Assembly (NCBI GenBank): GCA_963580455.1
Contig: OY756961.1
Location: 7,111,001 to 7,175,000 of the forward strand
Reading direction: 5' to 3'
DNA: 64,000 bases
Source: Euonymus europaeus
Lineage: Eukaryota > Streptophyta > Magnoliopsida > Celastrales > Celastraceae
The notes beneath the pieces were generated by a model. It was given only the letters and a program-made list of their open reading frames with translations. It was not told the origin of the DNA and did no database searches. Position numbers and translations under genes: made by a program. How positions within the stretch are numbered: position 1 is the stretch's first letter; the number at the start of each line of letters is the position of its first letter. This document shows positions 49,201-59,419 of this stretch, piece after piece.

Positions 49201-52053
49201 TTGGAACCACCTATTTCTTTTAGCCTAAAGTATTCTCTGGAACAATTCATGGATTCCATACGTCCATGCTGAGCCATAAATAGCATTGACTAGCAGTCTA
49301 GCACTGTTCCAAGATTTTGTTTTTCTAGTTGTAAATCACTAAATCCCAACTTAGTCATCAGAATCCTAACTGCAGATGTTACCCATTAGTAACACTACGA
49401 AATAGGCTAGAAATCCCTGTACCCTCACTTTTAGAAGTGGCATACTTGTTCTATTACATAGGACATGCTTTTGACATATAAAAAAATAGCCCTAACTATT
49501 CATATAGGATTACTATCGTTGTAAGGAAACAAACATCATGCCAGTAAATACAAACAAAAAAAAATCCACACAAGGTTAAAAAATAAAAAGAAATACCATG
49601 AAAATGACTTTAATCTTTAACACACAAATTAGCAGCTCAAATTGTATTAATATTAATTCATGGCTGAAGTCGTTCAAGCAGAGTTTGTATAAAGACTTTT
49701 TTTTTATCATTCACCTTCAGTTTTTATATTTAGTATCATTTTTCATAGTTTACCTGAAACCCACGAGACCTTGCCCCCAGAAATCCAGAACAGCTAGCTG
49801 CACCACAAAGGCATCGAACCTTCGCACCGCCATACCATTCAAAATTATAGTCATAAGCCAGTTCAGTTCCAGTGGTTATGTCTTGCTTTGCAAATATTCC
49901 AACTCTTATTTCCCCTAAAACATTCCACTTCCTTGTCTCACAGTTTGGTTGACTGCAGAATTAAAGAAAGAATTTAATCACTTTCAGCACAGAGAAAAAG
50001 CAGTAAATGGAGCACACTAAGCCATTGAAAATTGAGTATCATTTTTTCCTTTACTGTCCTTACTCATGTGGCTCACCATGAATGATTTATAAACCGGGCA
50101 AGGCTTCCTTTTCTGGTGGCATCAATGGATTCATTGGAATTGAGTGAAATAATAAAGGCATCCTTGAGACCTACATTTGGTGATTTAGAAAAATAAACCT
50201 ACGACCTTGTTATTTGCACAAAGATATCTAACACATTAATAATGAACCTTCAATTTCATAAGCTTGGGATCTTCGTTTTGCTTCTTTCCATGATATTACT
50301 TCTCCACAGTATTCAATAACAAACTGTCCAGCCTGCAATACACGCAAACAAAATGTGTGTTATTTTCTTGAGAATAAGTGTCCAGCCTGCAATACACGCA
50401 AACAAAATGTGTGTTATTTTCTTGAGAATAAGTATCCATCCTGCAATCAAAACCAGTGCAATCTTACTCAAGATTCGCAACTAAAAAAGCAACTCCTTCA
50501 CATCCATGATGAAGAATTAATAATTTGAATTAGAAGGCTGCATTAAGCTGAGAAACTGGCGTACTAGTATAAATTTAAATAATTACACTTAAAAGTGATA
50601 TATTTCCAATTGTCAACATACATAAAATAAATGTGGAACTGTCTTGTTAAGGCCCATAAACCAAGGATAGACTTATCTAATCTTGGGCTCTTATTGTCCT
50701 GGACGTCAACCTGGCTCAACAACTGAATAATACAACACTTCTTAACCGCTTTATAAATCTAATCAATTCCATTTACCCTTATATGTGAGCCTTCTTACCA
50801 AGACTATTTTACAATAGGAGAAAATCTATTCAACTAATAAATGTCACATGGATAATCTTTAAGAAAAAAATCACAGCATTACCTTTATATTCTCATCTGC
50901 TAATAGGCCCCGTCCACGGCCTTCGGTTCTCACGAGCTTTGTTTTGGCATATTCACATCTCTGAAACCTCTGTTCAAGAAAATATAACATATTAGTTGAC
51001 TAACCTCAGATTTTTAATGCATAGCAACTTCCTGCCCACATATGCAACACCAAGGAAAATAAACCAGTTTGAAATTCATTACAGCCAAACAAAAATCACA
51101 CTAGAAAAGGCTGGAGCATGGTGTTGATGGTCTGTTTCAAATGTGAGGGCATCATCAATAAAGTGGATTTCTCGTTTGATAAGTCACCTTTCTCTAAATT
51201 AAGAAAAAATACATTAAGAATTACATATACAATAATCACAGGAAAGGTGCATTAAAAAAAAGAAAGAAGATAACAACTCTCATCTAAAATTGACAGTTGC
51301 AGCAGCCACAGTCTTTCTCGACCAATTGGTAGAAACTTGGGAAAATAGGGGACAGAATGCAGGGTATAAGCGAAGAAAGATATGGAGTTATAAAAAAATC
51401 TACATGATGAGCCCTAGCTCACATCAGTACATACATATAATGAAATTCACCTGATTCTTGCAATGGACACCACAGCGACAATACCCAGGAGTGCATTCTG
51501 TGTTGGTTAAAACATTCAAGCACCTCTCCCCGCATGGACTGTCATAATCATTGGGATTATATTTGCATTCACAGATGACAATATCTTCTTCCTTCTGTTT
51601 CTTGTGTCTACAATAAGAATCATAAGCACTTAATCGCACTCACCACATTCCTCAAAACAAGGCAAACAGGGTTTCAAAGACAATTTTTTTTCGTATTTTC
51701 AATCCATTTCCTAGAAAAATTAAATGAACTAATGACAAAATCAATCAGAATAATCAGTTTATCGTCAAATTGGCACTGGTGTACTCTCTTCCCCAAATTC
51801 AGAAACTAGGGTTCTCACAACAACTCAGGAAGAAACAAACTTGAACAACAGATTCTTATTTGTTTCAAACCCCGTCGATTACAGGATAGAAAATGACCAT
51901 CCCAAATCCTCAATCAAGAGTTATTTAGGAAACCAATGATTTTTCAATCCGAAAGCAATATGTGAAATCTGACCTTCGATGCAAAAATTCATTCTGAAAG
52001 ATGTGTTCATACTGCGGCAATGCCTCACTGTGTTGATCCTTTGACATAAACAT
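46257..52053 (-). CDS. ASHH1: ASHH1/SDG26-type histone methyltransferase
   Basis: A chromatin SET-domain lysine methyltransferase; Arabidopsis ASHH1 (SDG26) acts in flowering-time control. Nine exons fit with GT-AG introns in phase: 52053-51974, 51607-51451, 50969-50883, 50332-50248, 50170-50077, 49952-49754, 48426-48392, 47728-47263 and 46532-46257. They give 492 aa, the length I recall for the Arabidopsis protein. Domains: cysteine-rich AWS (about 37-84, ICECKYNPND, CGERCLNV, CRCGVHC); SET (about 85-207) with GRGRGLLA, FINHSCQPNCE (163-172) and ELAYDYNFEWYG; post-SET CLCGAASCSG. The tail has SVEKIPLYDSAEDE, a basic KKRPLHH patch and the C-terminal EIRPAIEEHERDRQD block shared with ASHH1. 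Start at 52053; a second in-frame ATG at 52047 is equally possible. All SET catalytic motifs are intact. Introns carry a LINE scrap and a duplicated splice acceptor, and a MULE lies 170 bases upstream of the ATG. Confidence 0.96.
48900..49330 (-). mobile_element. LINE zf-RVT fragment in ASHH1 intron 6
   Basis: The minus strand encodes, with stops, RNRWFQFAN followed by CNMREENVDHLMLQCAWVRK. This is the zinc-binding reverse-transcriptase tail (zf-RVT) of plant L1-type elements. It lies within the largest ASHH1 intron (48427-49753) in the same orientation as the gene, without disturbing any exon. Confidence 0.7.
50325..50432. repeat. 54-bp perfect tandem duplication across a splice acceptor
   Basis: The unit TGTCCAGCCTGCAATACACG plus 34 further bases occurs at 50325-50378 and again, identically, at 50379-50432. 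A partial third copy (TATCCATCCTGCAAT) follows. On the minus strand the unit contains the acceptor TTGCAG|GCTGGACA of ASHH1 exon 4, so two identical acceptors lie in tandem. Confidence 0.95.
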
Positions 52054-52223
52054 GCTGATTGATAAGTTTACTCGCAAACCAACGAAATATATACATCAAG
52101 TACGTAGGAACAAACTCGTCCTTGAAGAAATCACATGATGGAAGACAGGCAACGCTATGATGTCGCGTAAAATATAATTTTTCTGTCGGTTAGGATTATC
52201 ATGTAAATAAGTAAATAAATGTT

Positions 52224-54660
52224 GGGTAAATTAGGATTAGGTCCAAATTTATTAATTTTTAAGAGTAAAAATACAGTTGAATTTTTTTGGTTAGTTAAGG
52301 CCAAGCTGATTTTTAAATTTATTAAATTAATTACAAAATTTGAAATTATAGATTTTTTTATTGTTATTCTAATTAAATATGACTGAAAATTTATTTTTCT
52401 CGCTGCAGATGTTTTCGACTTTAGATTGAGGAGAGGGTAGTGGCGTTGGAATAGTGAGGTCGGGACGAATCCAACCTCATTGGCCTTGCCAAGATTTGAC
52501 ATCGGAAACTGTCGATTCGAGGCAAAACGTTCATAACACGTTTTGCCTCGATCCGATCGTTTTTTTGTGTCAAATCGAGGTGAGATCAGTGACGTTAGGA
52601 TCGTTAGACGGAGACAAATCCAACGCCACTAGCCTTGTCGAGATCCGACGTTGGAAACTTCCAAATCAAGGCAAAATAGTCAGCATCAATCAAAAACGTG
52701 TTTTACCTCAATCTGGTCATTTCTAGAGACGGATCGAGACAAGATCGGTGGCTTTGAGTTCATCTTGGTCGGGCAATTCCAACGCCACTGGTCTCGCCTC
52801 AATCCGTCATCGAAAAGTGATTACCTGGTCAAAAAACATTTTCGAAGGTTCTACAGAGAAAAATAGCACTGTACATTTTATGATGATATTATTGGTTCAT
52901 TATCTAGGCCTTGCTTTATTTGCTTTCAATGGTAAGAATTTGTTGGATTTAGTGAATCCGAACTTTCTAGTTCATCACTTGGGACATAGGTTTTTAATAG
53001 CGAATCCGGATTTTGATCTGTCGAATAGAGAAAAAATAGTTCTACAGGAAAAAATAGTTCTAACCAATTTTGGGAGTTTGAACCTTGGTGTTTAGGGTAC
53101 CCGAGCCCGTTAGGATTTAGTAGTTAGAATCTTAGGATTTAACACTTGTGACATTTAATATTTTAGTAGTGAATCCGTTCCTTGCCGTTAGGGTTTAACG
53201 AATCCGAGCCTTGAGGTTCATCACTTGTGACATAAAGGTTTAATAGTGAATCTGTGCTTTGGGTATGTCGAATAGAGAAAAAATTACATAGAAAAAAATT
53301 GTACAGAGAAATAAAGGTTCTACAGAGAAATATAAGTTATAAAGAGAATAAGAGTTATGCACTAACAGTAGAACGAAAAATGTGATTTCATATTTTTTTG
53401 CCTGACTTTTATGTCAAAACCTTAGGTTCATCACTTGGGACATAAAATTTTAGTATTGAATCCGAGTTTTTGGTCTATTATATATAAAAAAAGATATTTT
53501 ACGAAGAAAAAGTGATTCTAAAGATAAATAAAGATTTTACAAAGAAATATAGGTTCTACAGAGAAAAAGAGTTCTACAAAGAAATAAAAGTTCTACAGAG
53601 AAATATAAGTTATAAAGAGAAAAGAGTTATGCACTAGCAGTAGAACGAAAACTGTGATTTCATATTTTTTGGCCTGACTTTTATGTCTGAACCTTGGGAC
53701 ATGGTTTTAGTATTGAATTCGAGCTTTGGGTCTATTATATAGAGAAAAAATGATTCTAAAGATAAATAAAGATTCTATGGAGAAATATATGTTCTATAGA
53801 GAAAAATAGTTCTACAGAGAACTAAAGATTCTATAGAGAAATATATGTTATAAAGAGGAAAAAAGTTATGGAATAGCAGTGGAACGAAAACTATGATTTC
53901 ATATTTTTTTACCTGACATTTATGGCTGAACTTTAGGACATAGGGTTTTAGTATTAAATACGAGCTTTGGGTCTATTATATAGCGAAAAACATATTTTAC
54001 AGAAAATGTGATTTTAAAGATAAATAAAGGTTCTATAAAGAAATATAGATTATACAAAGAAAAAGAATTTTAAAACTATGATTTCATGTTTTTATCCTAA
54101 CTTTTTTCTCCGACCACCAAAATGATCACCGTTGGTCTCAAAAGAAGCGCAACTATGAGAAGAGTAAAGCCCGACCGATGGCAGCCAGAACAGATGTCCA
54201 TAGCAGCCGAAAAGCCATTGCGAAGCTCCGATCCAAAACTTCTTTTCATTGTTGTTGCTGTTTTCGAAGTTGGATCAAGGTAAGACTGGTGGCGTTGGAA
54301 TCGTTTGACCGTTACAAATCCAACGCCACCAGTATCGCTTCAATCTGATTTCAGAAACATCCAGATCGAGGCAAAATGTGTTTCAAACGTTTTGTCTCGA
54401 TCCAGCTTTTTTTGGCGGCGAATTGAGAAGAGACCACCGTCGTTGGACTCCTCTTGACGATACAATTTCAACGGCAGTGGTCTCTCTTCGATCAGATGTC
54501 GGGAAGAAGAGATATGATTGTCGAAGATGAAGACCACGTATAATGGGTGAGAGGGATGGTTTGAGTAGTTTAATTATTTTGTCCTTATTTCTAATTTTTA
54601 AAATAGATTGGATCTCCTTCTAAAATTGAACATGATTATGTCATTTTCTGTAATTTGCCC
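52224..54660. mobile_element. Non-autonomous Mutator-like element, copy 1 (2,437 bp)
   Basis: Flanked by the 9-bp direct repeat ATAAATGTT (52215-52223 and 54661-54669). The ends read GGGTAAATTA left and TAATTTGCCC right, a 10-bp inverted repeat with one mismatch. Next to the ends are G+C-richer segments full of small inverted repeats, including a perfect 13-bp-arm hairpin at 52517-52551 (TCGAGGCAAAACG/CGTTTTGCCTCGA) and a related one at 54364-54402. The middle is a run of diverged direct repeats (TTCTACAGAGAAA, GGGACATA..TTTTAGTA). No coding capacity. A 9-bp target supports Mutator; the short inverted repeat is atypical. Confidence 0.85.
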
Positions 54661-54699
54661 ATAAATGTTTAATTTGTCATTGGCTGAGTCAGTAATATC

Positions 54700-54912
54700 A
54701 AATAAATTATCATGTGGATAGGTGACCATATAACAAGTTATAAATATTACACCTGTTAATAATAATTAAATTAAAATTTTATTTAATAATTTAAATTACA
54801 TGTGACGCAACGATAAATATATTAAACTATATCGAAGTTACTTATATTTAAAGTAAATTGAAAAAACAAATTAACAGAGTGACAGTTATAAAGATTATGC
54901 ACGTTATTTATT
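54700..54912. repeat. Left part of a satellite array split by a MULE
   Basis: GTGACAGTTATAAAGATTATGCACG and neighbouring GAAGTTACTTATATTTAAAG align with the satellite at 57395-58180. The second Mutator-like copy separates the two parts. Confidence 0.65.
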
Positions 54913-57376
54913 GGGGAAATTAGGCTTAGGTCCAAATTTACTAACTTTTAAGAGTAAAAGGACAGCTGAATTTTTTTTGTTAGTTAAGGTCCAACTGATT
55001 TTTAAATTTATTGAATTAAGGACAAAACTTGAAATTTCAGATTTGTCATTGTTATTCCAATCAAATATGATTGAAAACTTATTTTTCTCGCTGCGGATGC
55101 TTCTGACTTTGGATTGAGGAGAGTCCAGTGGCGTTGGAATCATGAGGTCAAGACGAATCCAACTTCATTTTCTTTGGCAAGATTCGACATCGAAAACTGT
55201 CGATCCGAGGCAAAACGTTCATAACACGATTTGCTTCAATCCGATCGTTTCTCGAGTCAGATCGAGGCAAGATCAATTAGAATCGTTAGGCCCAAACAAA
55301 TCGAACGCCACTAGAATTGTCGAGATCCAACATTGGAAACTTCCAAATCAAGGCAAAATAGTCGGCAACAATCAAAAACATGTTTTACCTCGATCTGGCC
55401 ATTTCTGAAGACGGATCGAGACGAGACCGGTGGCTTTGAACTCATCTTTGTCGGGAAATTCCAATGTCACTGGTCTCGCCTCAATCCGTCATCGAAAAGT
55501 GATTACCTAGTAAAAAAAAACATTTTCGAAGGTTCTACAGAGAAAAATTATTTTCTACAGAGAAAAATAGCATTGTACATTTTATGATGATATTATTGGT
55601 CCATTATCTAGGTCTTGTTTTAAGTGCTTCCAATAGTAAGAATTTGTTGGTTTAGTGAATCTAACATTTCTAGTTCATCACTTGGGACATAGATTTTTAA
55701 TAGCAAATCCGGCTTTTGATATGTCGAATAGAGAAAAAATAATTCTACAAGAAAAAATAGTTCTAACCAATTTTGGAAGTTTGAACCCCCAGTGTTTAGG
55801 GTACCCGAGCCCGTTAGGCTTTAGTAGTTAGGACCCTAGGGTTTATCACTTGTGACATTTAATATTTTAGTAATGAATTCGTTCCTTGAGTCTGTTAGGG
55901 TTTAACGAATCCGAGCCTTGAGGTTCATCACTTGAGACATAAAGGTTTAGTAGTGAATCTGTGTTTTGGTTATGTCGAATAAAGAAAAAAATTACATAGA
56001 AAAAATAATTGTACAGAGAAATAAATGTTCTACAGAGAAATATAGGTTAATAAAGAGAACAAGAGTTATGCACTAACAGTAGAACGAAAAATGTGATTTC
56101 ATATTTTTTGGCCTGACTTTTATGTCGAAACTAGGTTCATCACTTGGGACATAAAATTTTATTATTGAATCTAAGCTTTGAGTCTATCGTATAGAGAAAA
56201 AAATATTTTACGAAAGGAAAGTGATTCTAAAAATAAATAAAGGTTCTACAAAGAAAATATATGTTATACAGAGAAAAAGAGTTCTACAAAGAAATAAAAG
56301 TTTTACAGAGAAATATAAGTTATAAAGAGAAAAGGAGTCATACACTAGCAGTAGAAAGAAAATTTTGATTTCATAGTTTTTTGCCTGACTTTTATGTCTG
56401 AACCTTGGGATATATGGTTTTAGTATTAAATCCGAGCTTTGGGTCTATTGTATAAAGAAAAAGTGATTATAAAGATAAATAAAGATTCTACAGAGAAATA
56501 TATGTTCTATAGAGAAAAATAGTTCTACAGAGAAATAAAGATTCTACAGAGAAATATAGGTTATAAAAAGAAAAAAAGTTATGCACTAGTAGTAGAACGA
56601 AAATTATGATTTCATATTTTTTTTGCCTATGTCTGAACTTTGAGACATAGAGTTTTAGTATTAAATACGAGCTTTGGGTGTATTGTCTAAAGAAAAATAT
56701 ATTTTACAGAGAAAAAGTGATTCTAAAGATAAATAAAGGTTCTACAGAGAAATATAGGTTATACAGAGAAAAATAGGTTTAAAACTATGATTTCATATTT
56801 TTTTGCCTAACTTTTTTGTCCGACCACCAAAATGATCTTCGTTGGTCTCAAAAGAAGCGCAACTACGAGAGGAGTAAAGCCTGACCTACGACAGTCAGAA
56901 CAGAAGTTCATAGTAGTCGAAAAGCCACTGCGAAGCTCCGATGACGCCCTAAAACTTCTTTTCATTGCTGCAGCTGTTTCCAACATTAGATGGAGGTAAG
57001 ACTAGCGGTGTTGGAATCGTTTGGCCGATACGAATCCAACGCCACAAGTATCGCTTCAATCCGATGTCAGAAACATCCAGATCGAGGCAAAACGTGTTTC
57101 AAACGTTTTGCCTTGATCCGACCTTTTTCGGCGGCGGATTGAGAAGAAACCACCATCGATGGACTCCTCTCGACGATACAATTTCAACGGCAGTGGTCTC
57201 TCTTTTATCAGATGTCGGGAAGAGGAGATATGATTGTCGAAGATGAAGACCATATATAATGGATGAGAGGGATAGTTTGGGTAGTTTGATTATTTTGTCC
57301 TTATTTCTAATTTTTTAAATGAGTTGGACCTCCTTCTAAAATTAAACATGATTATGTCCTTTTATCTAATTTGCCC
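54913..57376. mobile_element. Non-autonomous Mutator-like element, copy 2 (2,464 bp)
   Basis: Same family and orientation as the copy at 52224, aligning along its whole length. Flanked by its own 9-bp direct repeat TTATTTATT (54904-54912 and 57377-57385), different from that of copy 1, which shows a separate insertion. Ends GGGGAAATTA and TAATTTGCCC. The left hairpin is degraded here (about 55206-55238). The right one is nearly perfect with 15-base arms (57080-57094 and 57104-57118). No coding capacity. Confidence 0.87.
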
Positions 57377-57394
57377 TTATTTATTTTTATATAA

Positions 57395-58180
57395 TAATAT
57401 AACTAAAAGAATGGCGTGGCTACATATTGTAATTAAATTATATGACTTATTTATTTTATACAAGTTACTTACTTTTTAAATAATTTAAAGAAGGAAAAAA
57501 AGTAACTATGGCGACTACAAAAATCATGCAAGTTACTCACTTTTTTTGTAATAATTTGAGTAAAATGATGACGTCGTTGTAGATCATAAGTAATTTGTAC
57601 GATTTATGCATTGTCTAAAAGTTATTTACTTTTTAAGTATGTTGAAAATAAATAAGTAACTGTGACAACTATAAAAATTATGGAACTTATTCCCTTTTCT
57701 ACACACATTGTGAATAAAATGATAACGTCACTATATATCATAAATAAATGGTACGAACTTACTTATTTTATGTAAGTTACTTATTTTTTAAATAATTTGA
57801 AGAAAAAAGGTAACTCTAACGACTAAAAAAAAATTTAAGTTATTGATCACTTTTTTACAATAATATGAGTAAAATGATGATAACGCCGCAAATCATAAGT
57901 AAATTGTACAATTTACACATTGTCTCGAAGTTACTTACTTTTTACGTATGTTAAAACAAATAAGTAACTGTGACGGCTATAAAAATTATGTAACTTATTC
58001 ACTTTTCTGCAACAATGTGAGTAAAATGATGATGTCACTACAGATCATAATGAAATGATATTAACTTACTTATTTTATAAAAGTTATTTACTTTTAAATA
58101 TGTTGGAAAAAAGTAAGTAACAATGACAGTTATAAAAATTATGCAAGTTACTTATTTTTCTGTAATCTTTTATGTAATAT
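57395..58180. repeat. Satellite-like array, ~155-bp monomers in an A-B-A-B-A order
   Basis: About five monomers, each with AAGTTACTTACTTTTTAA, GTAACTGTGACGACTATAAA-like and AGTAAAATGATGA-type blocks. Two types alternate: A has TTATTTATTTTATACAAGTT (near 57445, 57755 and 58070); B has TTTATGCATTGTCTAAAAGT (near 57600 and 57910). This gives a dimeric repeat of about 310 bases. Monomers differ at 10-25% of sites by eye. Confidence 0.75.
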
Positions 58181-59419
58181 GCATATAAACATTTAAGTAA
58201 CAATGTTGGTTACTTATATTTTTAAATTTTTAAATTATTTTTTAAACAGTATTGTTTCTCTATTATTTAAAAATATATATTTTTTAAACTAATATTTAAA
58301 AAAATATTTTTCATTTTTTTAACTTTTAGTTTGAAGTTTTTACCTTTTATTAATTTTAATTAATTTCGTTTATTTTATTTATCATTTTTTAACTTTTAAT
58401 TTTTTGTTTTTACCAAGGTTTTCAAAATCGGACCGACCGGTTCGATCGGTCACCGGGCACATATCCAGTCCGGGTCACACCCTAAAAACCGGGCAATTCA
58501 AGAACCGACCAATTTGATGAGAACCGACAGTGAACCAGTCAAACCGATTGGCAATTCAGTAGAAACGATGTTGTTTTGGACTAAAATGAGTTTCATTTCA
58601 GTCCATAAAACAACGTTGTTTCATATGAAAGTTACGAAAAAAAATTAGTACTGGAACCCTAGATTCAAATTTCAGAATCTCAACTTCGCAGTTCGCATCG
58701 CACGACCCACTTCCCTTACTTTGTTCCCATCTAGCCATCCCGTGCGCAGCAACTCGACAGTCCAGACTCCACAAGCAACAAGCACGGTGACGCCTCCATC
58801 TCCTCCCGTCCTTCGTCACTTGCCCGCCTCCAGCACTCCAGCCCTCCATCTCTTCTGTCACAGTGTCACTCACACTTGAGCACCTCCATCTCGCCAGTCG
58901 CCACTTAATCATTTGGCATTTGCGCGCCTCCCTCTCTCACAGTGACAGTCTCAACGAGTTGGAGCCACCAAGCCACCATTAAGGACATCAACGGTCACCA
59001 CTTGGCACTCACCAGTATAAGCCTATAAGGTGGGTCGTGGCCTCTTGATTTAAAATAGTTTATTTGTCTTTCATTGTCAGTTTGTCATCACTCATGAATC
59101 ATGATAGGTTTGAAGTTTTGAATTTTTATAATTTCACAGTTTGCAAATTGTAATGTTTACTTGTCTAGCAGTTTGCATTTTGCAATGAATTATGAATTTA
59201 TGATATGGTTATGTGAAGTGTAAATTATGTGTCAACTGTGAATTGAGAATTTTATGATTTGTAATTTTATATATGAAATTATGAACTGAATATTTTGGAC
59301 TCTGGAAGGGATTATGATGGTATCAATATAGTATATGTAAAATTCTCAGTTTGTCACTACGAAATGTGAACCTGACTTTCATTTTATCATTTGATAGCAA
59401 CTGAATTATCATTTGAAGC

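Noticed and set aside
52150..57380. Simple 2.7-kb tandem duplication
   Set aside because: The two similar blocks have different 9-bp flanking duplications and the sequence between them is not repeated, so separate insertions explain them better.
58598..58912. Minus-strand 104-residue frame in the hAT leader
   Set aside because: Overlaps the leader hairpin and has no recognisable domain; likely a composition effect of the G+C-rich leader.
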